Of a stretch of DNA of 64,000 nucleotides, positions 44,947 through 57,440 are shown one piece after another. A program made the translations under genes and the position numbers. The notes beneath the pieces are model-generated. The model worked only from the letters and a program-made list of their open reading frames with translations, ran no database searches and had not been told where the DNA came from. This DNA is from Seriola aureovittata (Eukaryota > Chordata > Actinopteri > Carangiformes > Carangidae), in the NCBI RefSeq assembly GCF_021018895.1, contig NC_079368.1, positions 2,629,001 to 2,693,000 on the forward strand, given 5' to 3'. Numbering within the stretch: the stretch's first letter is position 1; each line of letters opens with the position of its first letter.

Positions 44947-46097
44947 GATAACACGGATTGGTGTTCTCTGAGAGACGTAACAACCACTGGACTTTATTTA
45001 TTTGAAAAATATTCTCCTGTTTGCTCTCTGAGGCCTTATCAAAACTGACTATTTTACTGTCTACTGTAGCACAGTGGCCTGATGTAATAATTTGCACCTA
45101 TTACACTTCTACCCTTCTGTTCTCAAACCACTGTCAACAATCGAAGTGAACCTGTAATCTGTTTTTTTTTTTTCTCATTCTCGTCCACTCGTGTTTGTTC
45201 TTCATCTGGGATAAAACCAGTGAACTACAGGTGCTCAGTGGCTGTAGTGGTGTTTTCTGATTGGTTGTTTAAGTGTATGAGAGGTGTGAATGTAGTGATC
45301 ATCCATGCTGAACTTTTTTCTGTTTTTCTGTGTTGCTGTATATTTCCTGTTCATCAGAACTATAGTGGCTCTCTTGGTTTTATGTGAAGTCTTTGTAACA
45401 ACTCAGTAGATTCATTGGTGTGACAGAAAATAATTATATATTTGTACTCCACTGTCCAAAGACACAGGATTTAACACACACAGATGACAGTGTGATCAAA
45501 TAGTGAACCATCACACACAGAGGTCATTTAGGAAGAAGTCAAATATATGATATGTTGTCATCCCTGGAGAACGAGCTTACAATGCAATTTTATAAAGCAA
45601 AGAATAACTGACGTATGACTTCTCTCAGAAAATAAATACTACTAACATGAATTTCAAATGTGTCCTTAAAGGAACATTACAATAAAAACAGTATTCTGGT
45701 TCCAACAGGCCTTCTTCAAAGTAAACATCTGAGCTGCTTGGCAGGAGAAGTAGAGAAAGTGTCCCAGCATGCACAGCTCCAGGAGCTGAGCCATCATTAA
45801 TGTTGTTTAATACACCTGTGTTCTCCTGCTATGAGACGTCAACGTGTCTGATATTAAAGTCCAAGTCTGTGGCTAAAGAGGGAAAAACTCTGATGGGGGT
45901 GAACTGACTTGGTCTCCAACACGTCACACTTACCACTTCACCCACTCACTGAGTTCACATTTCTTCTTCTTGTCTTGTTGATGTAACTTAATTGTATATT
46001 ATCGTATTTGTCCTTGTTTTACTGTAACTGTTAGGATGATATAATCAATTTGTGCTACAGACATTACGTTTATTAACATTTTTATCAGTATTATTTC
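44947..46097. other. Non-coding, no feature recognised
   Basis: No supported gene or named repeat. Confidence 0.5.
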
Positions 46098-46210
46098 CCA
46101 GAGGTGGAGTTTCAAGTCACATGACTTGGACTCATGTCACTCAGACTCAACACCAGTGACTCATGACTTCACCTGGACTTGAGTCTTTTGATAGTCCTAA
46201 GAGTAAAGAG
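46098..46210. repeat. Dispersed repeat of GACTTGGACTC type
   Basis: A run of imperfect CAAGTCACATGACTTGGACT and CACCTGGACTTGAGTC phrases, recognised as a fish repeat motif. Related phrases occur at 47,017-47,090 and 54,048-54,150. Confidence 0.55.
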
Positions 46211-46640
46211 TATGTTATTACAAAGTGTGCCATCAACCAGCTTCCTAATACAACTAACTTCAAGACTATTTGTTCCCAGCAAGTCAACAATTAATCCTCC
46301 ACATGCCCAGTTCTGTTGACCTCAAACCCTACCACCCCCTCACGCCCCGACTCGTACTTTGATGTTCAGCTGAAACAAGATGACAATCAGCTTCTGCTAA
46401 CGTTACAGTAGTGAAAGAGTGAGGTGAGGTGACGTTGCTGAGGCTGAGCCCTGGACATCGTAAGTGAATCCAAGACTGATACACAGCTGTCTGGTGGTTA
46501 TTAGACTTAATCTCATTTTATAAAATCGATAAACAATCAGAAATGTCTAATGTTTGCTCCTTATCTGTTATTGATGAAGGACAGCAGGAACCTAACATTA
46601 GTGATATACCTGTTAAAGTGTGTCAGTATAATCAGGAAAA
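46211..46640. other. Non-coding spacer
   Basis: Nothing recognised. Confidence 0.5.
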
Positions 46641-46760
46641 TGTACTCAAAATAAAAGTACTCAAGAATGTAACTATTATACTTTATCATTAGATCATCAT
46701 TATTATTATTTTTAGCAGGATTTTACTGTTGTAGTTGTTTGAGGTGGAACTTGGTCTGAT
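46641..46760. repeat. Fish dispersed repeat (AAAAGTACTC type)
   Basis: AATAAAAGTACTCAAGAATG followed by ATTATTATT and TTTTACTGTTGTAGTTGTTT resembles one part of a common fish repeat. Another part of the same family is at 50,570-50,680. No coding capacity. Confidence 0.5.
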
Positions 46761-47016
46761 GCTTAATTTCATTATGGATTAATTTGATAATTATTTTTTT
46801 CCATTGATTTATGAGGGAAATGCCACTACAATTACCCAGAATCCAAAGTGACACCATCACAATGTTTTTGTCCAAACAACAATCCGAACCGCAGCATTAT
46901 CAAAACACAAGGAAAAGTAACAAACTTGTTCTAACAAATAGATACAAATTACATAGATACATTTAAAAACCATTCATGTATTGTGTAAATTTAATAAATT
47001 ATTACTCTGTTGTTAC

Positions 47017-47275
47017 AGTTCAGGACCTGACTTTTGACTTACTTGTGAAACAGTGACATGGTTCCTCGTTTGTTTCCAGTTGCTTCTACTATCAGCTTTT
47101 TGCTGTTGGGTCACTGTCAATGAATCTAAACACATCCTGCATAAATTCCAAATTAAAGTTCTTACAGGAAGATGAATAGTACGTGCCCTTTGAACTGCTG
47201 CTATGATTTCAGCCTTCGAGAGTCGCCAATCACGTGACACTTGGCTGGTTCAAGACGTTGCATCATAAAAACAGA
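47017..47275. repeat. Fish dispersed repeat fragment
   Basis: GTTCAGGACCTGACTTTTGA and GTGAAACAGTGACATGGTTC match 54,070-54,135 (TTTAGGACCTG, TTGACTT, GAAACAATGACGTCATTCC). It continues with AATCACGTGACACTTGGCTG to about 47,275. Confidence 0.5.
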
Positions 47276-48626
47276 GTCACGTGGAACACTACCATCAACT
47301 TCTGTCGAAAGTGCTGACTTGAAACAATGTGCTAGTTTTTGTTTGATGCTTTTAGACTAAGTAAAAACAGAGATAAGAAAATATTAATTTGATATTAAAA
47401 AATTAAGCAAGGAAGTTGGTGAGATAGACAGAGAGAGGTAGCTTTTGTAAGATTTGAGTTGGAGTTTGTGTGGGAGAAAATGAAGCAACCAGTTTGATTT
47501 TGTCTCATTTTGACCTTTTTATGCTACTTTGCATTATTTATGAAGCCCTCACACTCTGAGATCATCATGTAGCTCACTGCCTTATTGTGTATATAAACAG
47601 TTTTAAAGGGTAACAGCAAAAATGAAAGAAAAAAAAAGCCTGTGACCAGTCTGCTTTTGTTAGTAGTTATATATAACTTGATTTTTATCTCTATTTCATT
47701 ATTATATATTCACATTTACAACCTGTGTTTACAATTAACCCTCTATAACGCTTCACTGAGTTTGTGTTTTTTTGTGTAAAAAAATACATAATTTTCCAAA
47801 ACTTGATTTTATGTGTTTTATATGTTTTTTGGGACCAATATGTTTGTGGAGTTTCGTTTTTCGTGGAGTGTCAAAGTGAAAAAATCAGTGTCAGGTCATA
47901 TAGGTGATGTGCTGAAAAAAAGATACCAAACATTTGCATTTTTTTAATGTGGTATGTTAATGCAAAAATCAAAAGTATTTAGAAACTCCTGAGGGTTAAT
48001 ATAAAACATCTGTCAGGAATTGTTGAGTTTTAGGTTTATGATGATTGCGTGTATGTGATAGGTGCTGAACACTAACCATAAACAACATAAACATTTTCTT
48101 GTAATGTTATTGTTGTGTTATGAACACATAAAGAACATTTATGACAATGCAAACTAGATACGTGAATGTAAGTTTTGGTGCTATAATACTGAGTATAATG
48201 GAAACTCAGTCTATAAATGTGACTCCACTACAGATGTTCCTGATCATATTTTACATGTAGAATTATTATGTGTAGGAGTGATGTCCACCTGAAGCTGTGG
48301 GTAGATGAACAGGAGCTTTCCTTTAATTCTTCCTTTCCTGTTTCCTCTCCTCTCTCTGCTATGTCCTGACCCCCTCCTATAGGAGGAAGCAGAGATAAGG
48401 AAGTGAAGGGGGGAGAGAGAGAGAGTCTTGACCACAGATGCTCTCTCAGTCCAGACTGTTAGCTTTTTAGCACTGGGTGTGTAGCGATCTTGTTACCCAA
48501 CGTGCCGCCACCACGTTCAGAGACACACTAGAAGCTTCCCTGGGGAGGAGAGCGGCTCCTCTGTCTCCAGCATGGCTGAGAGAAAGATCTGTCTGAGACG
48601 ACACTGTGTCTGACCAACTGCCCCCG
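47276..48626. other. Non-coding, no feature recognised
   Basis: AT-rich up to about 48,240, then more balanced. A GA run near 48,409-48,424. No supported gene. Confidence 0.5.
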
Positions 48627-48646
48627 CCCCCCCCCCCCCCCCCCCC
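48627..48646. repeat. C20 homopolymer
   Basis: Twenty consecutive C, preceded by five more C and a G. The other strand can form a G-quadruplex. Runs of this length are prone to sequencing and assembly length errors. Confidence 0.95.
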
Positions 48647-48840
48647 ACAGCTTACAACTCAGAAGAACTCATACATCATCAGCATCAGCATCAGTTACCT
48701 GTTCATGACAGGAGACAGAGATGGAAATGCATCAGCCGCTGGCAGCACAACTGCAACAGCAGACCATAGATGTTGTCACAACCCGTTCAACCTTTTAACA
48801 TGACGTTAACATACGCCACGCAGTGTGTTCTTGGCCTAAT

Positions 48841-49044
48841 CCTCTGGCTCTCTGTTGGTGGTGTTTGCTGCCATATTATTTCCATTACTGGCAAACAATG
48901 AATCGCGGGATAGGTAGGACCATGAAGGATCCACCTGTTGTAGTCCAGGAAAACAAGGAAGGAAGAACACATTTGAAGGAGCCTTTGAAATCGCGGTCTT
49001 CAAATGCAGTCTGAAGGATGAGACCCTGAACTGGGACACAGCTT
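48841..49044 (+). repeat. Dispersed repeat N, copy 1
   Basis: Matches 57,808-57,983 in the same orientation: CCTC.GGCTCTCTGT, GTTTGCTGCCA, AATGAATC, GGTCTTCAAATGCAG, CTGAA.GATG and TGGGACACAGCT. No coding frame; recognised as a fish repeat of unknown class. Confidence 0.8.
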
Positions 49045-50262
49045 TGGTATAAATATGGTGGGTTTGTAGTAGACAGTGAAGCTGTGTAAGATGTAAAATA
49101 AAAATTGTTTTGATTCTGGTGAATCATTCTGTCTAGAGTTCCTCTAAAAATATATTCAACATGATATAAAGTAAAGCTTTTACGACACAGGCAGGTGAGC
49201 AGTGTAACAAAGACACTTTATAGGAACTGAGGCTTGAGGCTCGGTTTGCTGGAGAGTGGGAAGTGGGCTGGACTGGGTACTGGATCTCAGACTTGAGGAG
49301 CTGGGTGAGGTACAGGTCAGGTTTGTAACAGACATGTGTGACTGGAAAGAGACGATACACTCTTATACACTGTGTAGTGAAGGCCATAGACGTTAGTACC
49401 CTATAAATGAATAATTCCACCTTTTTCAATTAGACCAGAAATAATCCATGGCAGCATCACTGGAAGGATTTATTGTTGGTGACCCATCCTCTGACCCCTG
49501 ACATGGAAGTCAAATATTTTTCTGGCTCTTTAAATTTGCTCCTGAAATAAATCCTGTCCTATCTGCTATTGATAGTCATATTGATTTGTGTGTGTCCGAC
49601 AAAGCCAAGGAAGCTAGTCTAAAATCAACAACTCATACGATGCAGTAGTCACTGAAGCAAACCAAGCCTGAAGGTAAAGATGCTCAATCTGATGGGAGCT
49701 GTTCTGTAGTTTATCAACAGATGTCCAGCTGTTAACAACTGTGAGAACAAATAAGTAAATACAAACAGGTCAGTAATCCATACTTAACCACATTACAGGT
49801 CTAAAACAATAGATGAATTAAAAAAGAAAGAAACTGAGGATCAGAATCATGCATTATAGTGAGAGAGAATAGATGTACAGTCCCTCAACCATACAGCATT
49901 AATACCCAATCCACACACTTAAAACCTAAGTAAAATGTAGAAGTACAATGACCATACTCTGGCATATTAGTGCCAGGTCTGACTAAGACTTGGACCCCCC
50001 AAATAGGTTAAAGCAAAACTTCAGGGGGTTGAAACATTTATCCTACTTACCTGTAATTGTAATATTGTAATATTTCCCATATTCATGCCTGGATCTTGTA
50101 CCACAATTTCAGACACCCCTCAAGTGGACCGTACCATTTCTAAACCTTGATGTTAGCTGCACATCTCGGAGTACCTCATTCCCATTAGTGGCTCACGTCT
50201 TAAAGTCTCTGCTACTGCACATTATGCAAGCAAATTGAAACAGTGTAGTTACAGTGTTGCTA
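49045..50262. other. Non-coding, no feature recognised
   Basis: No supported gene or named repeat. Confidence 0.5.
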
Positions 50263-50360
50263 CTAGTTTCTAACTTTAGCCTTAAGTTACAGTTTAGCTA
50301 ACTAATGTTAACTAGTTTCTAATTTTTGTCTTAAGTCACAGTTTAGTTAACTAGTTAGCC
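50263..50360. repeat. Tandem duplication, two 49-bp units
   Basis: CTAGTTTCTAACTTTAGCCT starts at 50,263 and CTAGTTTCTAATTTTTGTCT at 50,312; both continue TAAGT.ACAGTTTAG.TAACTA. Confidence 0.92.
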
Positions 50361-50569
50361 GATTGCACACCCTTTCATTTCCACTGCTAGCTTGTTGGCT
50401 GGCTTGTCCATTACTGATACAAAATGCCATATAAAATCTAATGTTAGCAAACCCTGGTGTTCAGTCTTAGTCTTGTGCTTAGTCTTTTTGTGGCTGTGGT
50501 GGTTCTTTTACCTTTTTGATATTAATTTCTATGATAGTCACCCTCTTTGTTCAGGAATTATTTAGTATA

Positions 50570-50680
50570 TTTTTTAGGTACTTAACTTGAGTATTTCTAT
50601 TTTATGCTACTTTATAGAAATATATATATTGTACTTTCTACTCCACTAGGTTTGACAGCTTTAGTTGGAGAAGGGTAAAA
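50570..50680. repeat. Fish dispersed repeat (ACTTGAGTATTTCTATTTTA type)
   Basis: ACTTGAGTATTTCTATTTTA, TGCTACTTTAT, TTGTACTTTCTACTCCACTA and GACAGCTTTAGTT occur in the order seen in a repeat very frequent in spiny-rayed fish. It is non-coding and its class is uncertain. Confidence 0.7.
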
Positions 50681-52109
50681 CATCTTATTTGGTGATAATA
50701 ATAACATTAGATTAAACTATTAAATTACAGAGCATCTTTAGGCTGCCAGGTGTATCAGTTCACAGGTGAGAACAGCACTGAAATCATTCAATTCCAGTCA
50801 GGCTCTTTGCAGCCTTTGTATTACAACTGGTAATTACTCATATACACTCAGTTGTCAGTTTATTAAGAACATCTAACTAAAACTAATGTAGTCTAATACA
50901 ACAGTCCTGCAGTAAATCTTCCTGCATGGAGGTTATAATGTTCAGTTTTTCTTAAAATTGTTTTAGACAGTTGTTGATTATCATTGTGGAGGATGTTGTG
51001 TTTGAAGCTGTATTACATTATACAGAGGTGTTTCCGTCATTTAGCCTATTTTCACTGATATAAATGGGGTGGACAACACAATAGAAACACCTGGACGCCA
51101 CAGTGAGTGTCCTTATACAGCAGTAGTTTTTTGTTGGCATATCGGTTCCAAATGTTGTTTATCGGTCTCCTTGATTACCGATACCCGCTATTGGCCACTA
51201 AAAAACCATATCGGTCGATCCATATTCAATATACTGACCAATTAACTTATTTAACATTAAGAAGCAGGGCTTAGAGGTATATTGGACATAACTCATAAAC
51301 AATTTGTCCAATCATCATAGGTTTTTGTAAATATCTTCAGTCTGTGTTTGGGATTCGGTCTACCAAATAATTTGGAGCCTGACCCAAAGGGGCGCCTTAA
51401 ATAGCAAAATTGTGTACCTCAAATTCCTGTGGACAGAATGTCACCAAATAAGGTGAACATGCTCTGGAAGCAGGTATTGACCAAAATCTGAAGTGACATA
51501 TTGATTGGTACAAGTGTGCATGGCCTATCATATTTGTTCATAAAAAGATGCCATTAAATAATCCTGATTAAAGTCACTGGAGACGTCCTGAGCCGTTTCC
51601 TGAATACACACAACAAGGTTTGTTCTCCTCTAAGCAGAATTCAGCTGAAATCCACTCGTTGCTGCTCACGGCTTTACCCTTAGCTGATTGAGCTGTTTCC
51701 TGTTGTTGAGCACTTGAGCGACTATATTTTTTCAAAATTTGCCTGATAGAAGAAGTTAGGTCTAAGGGTAGCATGTGCAGACTCAAGTATTGAGTAAGTA
51801 AGTATTGACCACGTTATTATTGTTATTATTTTTATTTACGGCCAGGCGGTTTCAAAAGATAAAGAGGAGCAGACTACTCCACAGAGTAGTGATATATGAA
51901 TTTAAATACATGCAGTGTGTTTTGTCCTTCATGTTGTCAGGCTTTAGTCATATTGGCCAATATTTATCAGAAAACCCTGAGAATCCTAAAGGAACATGTA
52001 CATTTTTAAACTCAAAGCTATTTAATTACACATCCATATTGGGTAAACTCTACGTAGCAGGAAATCCTTGTAAATTAATTAGTGGGCCTTTAAAAAAAAA
52101 AAAAGGTGT
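50681..52109. other. Non-coding; contains an eroded CGATATGG-type fragment
   Basis: At 51,135-51,230 GGCATATCGGTTCC, TTATCGGTC and ATATCGGTCGATCC resemble pieces of a hAT-type fish repeat with CGATA motifs. The rest is AT-rich without supported genes. Confidence 0.4.
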
Positions 52110-52440
52110 CAATTAGCTTTTGTTGTCTCTCTCCAACAGTAAACCCTTGGTAGATCTGGTTATTTCTCTCTTCTATTTTATGCATCTGTCCTGGCAGACA
52201 CCAGCTTATTACATATGATTTATTTGCTTCTGTGAAGGCCATTATGAAATGTTGCTCTATAAATAACAAAGCAGCAATCCATAGGCAGCTTCCACATGGC
52301 TTCAGAGTGTATGTAGCCATACAAAAGAGCCAACAGTTGCTAGGAGCACAAAAGCACCACAGCCATTAGGATTGATAGAGTTTTGCCTCCTGCCATCAGG
52401 ACAAAACTATAATTTGACATTAATTGGGGGCTCTATTAAG
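52110..52440. other. Low-repeat block, candidate conserved non-coding element
   Basis: About 330 bp of complex repeat-free sequence with TTACATATGATTTATTTGC, GAAATGTTGCTCTATAAATA and TTTGACATTAATTGGGGGCT. The texture and homeodomain-type cores resemble developmental enhancers. A 76-codon minus-strand frame has no domain. Confidence 0.35.
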
Positions 52441-52545
52441 ACCGTACAGTGTGTGTGTGCATGTGCAGGTGTGTATGTGTGGGTGTTTGTGTGTGTTCGC
52501 GTGTGTGTGGGTGGGTGAGGGTGGGGGCTTATCTCAATTTGTGCA
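52441..52545. repeat. GT-rich degenerate simple sequence
   Basis: Imperfect GT/GTGG array separating two low-repeat blocks. Confidence 0.85.
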
Positions 52546-52619
52546 CACGCGTGTGCATGAAGTGAAGAGTATCTTTGAATTTCACTCAAGATAAATCAAT
52601 ATGATAATTACATGCAAGG

Positions 52620-53200
52620 AAGAAAGGTGCCTCAGTCTTAATATATGTTTTTGCATTTTTGCAGATCAAAGCTGAACTAACACTGCTGCTGTCACCCATC
52701 GTACACAGCCTCTATTATACAATGCTCTGACCTCAACAACATGTTAGACTCTACTTTAAATGTAGACGACTCAAAAGAAGCTTGGACAAAAAAAAAGAGT
52801 GACTTTTCATTCTGGGGCTGTGTCAGAAAAATATATCTTTGTTGGGAAAATGGCATTATTTTGTGTCACTGCACCTCATCCAATGGCATCTTGTATCCCT
52901 TTGAAGGAAGAGGAGCTTCAGATGTAGGAAAATGGAAAAATTGCAATACTTTTCTGTCATTTTGTCTGGCTATTTTGAGTCAAATTAGATCAAGGGGTGT
53001 TGCATCTGTCCTGTGTAACACAATGAGAGGTATTGCTTTGCTGGGAATAGCGGAGGCACCTCTCCGCAAGATCAAAAAAGGCTCGCAATAAAGCTGCGTT
53101 CCTCTGTCATTTATCAAGACATATCAATATTTCTGATGAAATTATGCGAGGCTAAAGCAGCTCCTCAGACAAGAATGAATATGAGACATACAGACAGATT
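52620..53200. other. Low-repeat block, candidate conserved non-coding element
   Basis: About 580 bp free of simple repeats and transposon signatures, the longest such stretch in the window. A 116-codon plus-strand frame (52,741-53,091) covers its centre; the product has no recognised domain and lacks flanking splice sites, so a regulatory reading is preferred. It could still be an unknown gene fragment. Confidence 0.33.
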
Positions 53201-53642
53201 ATTTAGTTTAGCTGCTGATTAGTTACATTTATTTCATGTATTTTATATACTTCACTCAGCTATCTGAGATATACTGTATGTGAACTAAGATGTTTCTTTT
53301 GAGTCATTAACATTAAGTGGGGTCTTATTTCTCTGCTCTTTCTGTAGACCGTGTAATCCACACATAGTCTATGAAAACAAGAACACAGAATAATTACCTC
53401 ATTGTTATCCAGATGGGGAAAAATCGTGGCCGTCAGATCCAGATCTCCATGCCAACTAACTGATGTATTTCCAAAGGAAAAAGACCATGCAGGACTGATT
53501 TGCATGAGTGACGAGCTGCTCCAGGTCTGAAATGAGTGGATGTAATCCATGGCTCACATCACATGTATTTTGTTGTTGCTTTTACAACAAAATCTACACA
53601 TTTTAACATGGAGTTCTAATGGTCCTGAATACTAGAAATGAC
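53201..53642. other. Non-coding spacer
   Basis: No feature recognised. Confidence 0.5.
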
Positions 53643-53965
53643 CATAGACTGTAAATAAAGATGGGCGTAGCCTCTGTGACATTACCCACAAGTTTCTGAT
53701 GAGCGGTTTTGAAGTGAGCTGTTCCACCGTCACCATCTTGGCAGTGCCTGACTCCACCTAACTGCCAGCTAATCCAAAAATGGGCAAAGAGGTGGGGCAT
53801 CTGTGGAGCAGAGTCTTTGATGAATGCTGGTGAGTGGCAAGCATATACTCACCCACCTGTTACTGAAAGTGGCATGTCCTCAATTATACATAACTTAATA
53901 AAAATGGGTGAGTTATATGAAGATTCACCCACTGTACAGTTATCATGAAGGAGGAAATTAGCTAT
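53643..53965 (-). mobile_element. Dispersed repeat M, inverted copy
   Basis: This is the reverse complement of the right part of 59,617-60,047. It starts at the terminus CATAGACTGTAAATAAAGAT, then CGTAGCCTCTGTGACATTAC, CCATCTTGGCAGTG, GGGCAAAGAGGTGGGGCATC, CTCACCCACCTGTTACT and GGAGGAAATTAGCTAT. It is 5'-truncated. The terminus looks like a DNA-transposon end, but no transposase is encoded in any copy. Confidence 0.85.
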
Positions 53966-54047
53966 TAAAATAATCAAAAGGAAAAATGTGTTCTGACGAA
54001 TAAATACCAATGGTAAAAAGAAGAATGCATTATAACTTGTTTAAGAC

Positions 54048-54150
54048 TCAAAACTCAAAGTTTAGGACCTGGGTCTTGACTTGGGACTTCAGTCAAAAAA
54101 CTTCAGATTTACTGATGAAACAATGACGTCATTCCTCTGATTATAAGTTG
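54048..54150. repeat. Fish dispersed repeat fragment
   Basis: GACTCAAAACTCAAAGTTTA, GGACCTGGGTCTTGACTTGG and GAAACAATGACGTCATTCCT are related to 46,098-46,210 and 47,017-47,090. Confidence 0.5.
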
Positions 54151-54569
54151 ACAAAGTTCCCAAAGTGGTTATGTAACCCATCCAATGGAATAAGTGATAT
54201 TCCACTGGATAAGTGAAAGGTTACTGATGAGAAGTCATGAAGACTCATCCTGTGCAAAGGATGAATCCATCTAATAGTTGCTGAGATATTTTACAGTCTT
54301 GACCAAGATGTTGGACTCAACAAAGAACCAACAGACATCCACATTGCCGGTGTGGATTAAAACCAGCCTGCTGAAACTTGCTGAATTCATCCAAATTGAA
54401 ACTGAAATCTTAAAATCAGTTGACTCTTAGATGCAGCATCTAGCTTCTCATTCAGCCAGCAATGGGATCGGAGTTTGACTGGCTCTCTTCATTGCACAAA
54501 AAGCCTCCTGCTTACATGTGCGATCTGCTAACATGATCGCCGTTTGAGATCCTCTGCCAGGGTCAACCG
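54151..54569. other. Non-coding spacer
   Basis: Nothing recognised. Confidence 0.5.
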
Positions 54570-55048
54570 GTCCTCCAACCTGAACTACCACACAGATTGT
54601 TTTTTTCAACCCTCTGATACCTGATACGACCCATACGAGTGCCTTGGTTATCATGGTTACAATAATAAACACGCGGACTGTACCTGTACCAGGTTTAGGA
54701 AAAGATAGTTTTTTGAGTTAAAATAAGTACTTCCTCAACATTGGACGATCTTTGTTGTCATGGTTACAATGATAGCAATGTGGTTAGCTTTGTCAAGCAG
54801 TCATGGATAATATAAACAACATAAACTGCTACTTTCACATGTTTTGTTGACCCATCCATCCACCACAACTCCCTCCTTGCATGGACTTTGTTTATTACTT
54901 TGTCTACTACGTCACCACACTTTTCCCTTTGCTCATGTCATAATTACTACGACAACTAGATGTTGCCTAGAAACAAAACGTAATTATTGGTCATAATAAC
55001 CTGCTGCACTGACGACTTACGGGCTCATTCTTTACAGCAGGACAATCT
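54570..55048 (+). repeat. Dispersed repeat R, copy 3
   Basis: Counterpart of 44,433-44,946, same orientation, including GACCCATACGAGTG, CATGGTTACAATAATAAACA, AAAATAAGTACTTCCTCAAC, ACTACGTCACCACACTTTTC and GGGCTCATTCTTTACAGCAG. A LINE tail follows within 30 bp. Confidence 0.85.
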
Positions 55049-55074
55049 CGGCAGGATTCTACTAATAGTTCCTA

Positions 55075-55325
55075 ATCCCCAACTGCCCTTGGTGTCCTAG
55101 CCCCTCAGCAGCCGAACTCAGTGTTGTCTTTTAAATCTATTCATTGATCAGATGGCTTTTTCTTAACTGATGGTATTGATTGAGATCTTTAATTATTTTA
55201 TCTTGTCTGTATCTTAAGTTCCTGCTTCTTTGTTTTTATATTGTAAATGGTATTGTTTGTATTGTAAAGCACTTTGTGGCTTTGATTTTGAAAGGTGCTG
55301 TATAAATAAAGTTTCTTATTATTAT
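55075..55325 (+). mobile_element. L2-like LINE 3' end
   Basis: Ends in TGTAAAGCACTTTGTGGCTT, then AAAGGTGCTGTATAAATAAA and GTTTCTTATTATTATT, the common L2/Rex-type tail. The part before it (TCTTTTAAATCTATTCATTG) corresponds to the last codons of the LINE polymerase frame (SFKxxL). Severely 5'-truncated and abutting repeat R copy 3. Confidence 0.78.
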
Positions 55326-57047
55326 TGTCTTATTATCATTATTAATCAGCAGACACTGACTGACATTAACATTCATTTCAGTCACGTTTGAGTCCACCTA
55401 TGGCCTGATATCCACTCTCCTCACACTTCTGTTTAGTCTTTAGTGAACTTGTCTCAACAATACCATTGTACTACAGAAACATCATACGTCCTTCTTCTTC
55501 TCTGCAGCCTGAAATTCCTTTTCTAAATCACATTAGCTCCCATGTCATTGTTGGGTCCTGTGCTCTGCCATCATGAGCCACACTCAGTTAGTCTCAACAC
55601 ACTGATGAATATGTGCTACAGCATGTTGGAAAAAATCTCATTCTCAAGGCCATTTGCTTTTAATCATCCACATATTAGGAACATGTTTTCCCCAGTGCCA
55701 TGGTAGCAGCGATTGTTCTATCGTAGCTACCTGATAGCAAAGCAGCACATGCTGCAGGGCTGATAGGGCTGCAGGTTCACTGAAATGACAACAGATTTAA
55801 AAGGCAGGCCTGCTTTCACAATACGACCTCAAAAAAAATGTCATATAAGATAATCCAGAACCAGCAGCCAGACCCCTTTTCCATGATCGTTTCATTCTTA
55901 CAACACATACACATTAGTTAGTGTTTTGTTTGTTTTGTCATATATGAAAACAATGCCAACCTACACACATATATATATAATATATTCATTATATATATAA
56001 TTTATTTATCAATAATAACTCATCATTTTATTGCAAGCTGGAGGAGCGCTGGTAGGTAGGGACTGAATGAAACCTGGTCCACCTGTACATCAGCTTTAGT
56101 TCTTATAGTAGTCCACCTTTAATAGAGAATCCAGTTTAGTGGGTTCTCTATTCTCATAAACATTAAATGTAACAACTGCGACAAACTTCATGACGACCTT
56201 GAGTTCAGAAACCTTTTTCGAAACACTCCTAAAGTCTACCTGTTTCACCTTCATAACCACACCACATTACAAAAATCACCAAATCAAAGATCATTACAGG
56301 TATTCCAGTATTAATCACCCACGAACAATGGTTCTCAGGACAATGGAGACAGACCTGAGAGACTCAGTCAGGGCTGGAATAATGACTCCAGGTGAGCAGC
56401 AGCTGCTTTGTAAAGTTGGCGTAAGACTGCCCTCTACTGTAGCCACACTGTCTGGCTGAAACTGAGACACAGGAGGGCGAACTAACTCTCTTGGTAGTCT
56501 GTGATCATCATGTGTGAAGATGTGGCTGTGAGTCAGAAACACTGAATGTGGAGAATTGCCATAACTAACAATACTGATATTTGTACTCTGTATTAAAACT
56601 GATAAAAAATTCTGACTGTGTTGAAGTATAAAAAAGCCTGTGAAATATCAGCATGAGATACAAATGTAATAATTTGAATCCATTGAGCAAATAAATACCA
56701 CAGTGTAAAAGTTAACCACTGCTGGATCTAGAAATAACACTGAATGTATAGCATTGAAATTTTTAACTGTGAAAATATAAATCTATGTGGAATGAGATTT
56801 CCGCTTGTTCAATTCAAATGTCCCCCCCCCCCCAAATTATGATCTAAAAGTCATGTCAGGTTAAAAAGGTTGCCAGGTTGCACAAATTGGATTGATGAAA
56901 TTCAGACATCAAAATCTAAGATGAAATATATAAGGATAGTCAATCAAGCCTGAATCTACTATAATCAAGTAGGACATTGTACTATCAATCTCAGTTTCTG
57001 ATCTGCTTAAAATACAAGAAGAACAAGTGTCCTTGACAGTCCACTAA
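55326..57047. other. Non-coding, minor simple repeats only
   Basis: Contains an AT-rich TATATA cluster at 55,968-56,010 and a C12 run near 56,822-56,833. An 89-codon plus-strand frame at 56,190-56,459 has no domain. Confidence 0.5.
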
Positions 57048-57440
57048 TTTAAAGCTACAGTGTGTAACTTTTTAAGTATATTTTTTTTGTTGAAATTTTC
57101 TCCAGAACATATGTTAGTGTGTAGAGGTGCTGCAGACTCATTTCACAGCCTGCTGACAGTGTACAGATATTCCCTCCTAAAGTTTGTGAGTGAGACTCAC
57201 CATTTTAACCAATCATAGAAAGACAAAGTCAGAGGGTGGGAGCTCACAGCTGTCAATCAATATGTGTGAACACGTTTCTGGTCCAGTACTCCTCTGGCAA
57301 CGATGCTAGCATTAGTATTAGCTGCTGGAAGACGTCACTGTGGCTGACTCACAGGCTAGCAAGCTGGGCGGAGCCTAACGGAGCAGGGAGAGGGAGGGGT
57401 GGGAGGGGCAGAGTAGTTCCGCCTTCAAGTGTCATGCTAA
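57048..57440 (+). repeat. Possible dispersed repeat starting TTTAAAGCTACAGTGTGTAA
   Basis: The start resembles a frequent fish repeat terminus of that form. The interior includes GATGCTAGCATTAGTATTAG and a GGGAGAGGGAGGGG run. The matching inverted right end is not found, so the right limit is a guess. Confidence 0.5.

Noticed and set aside
52741..53091. 116-codon plus-strand frame as a gene
   Set aside because: No domain, no convincing flanking splice sites; kept only as part of a candidate non-coding element.
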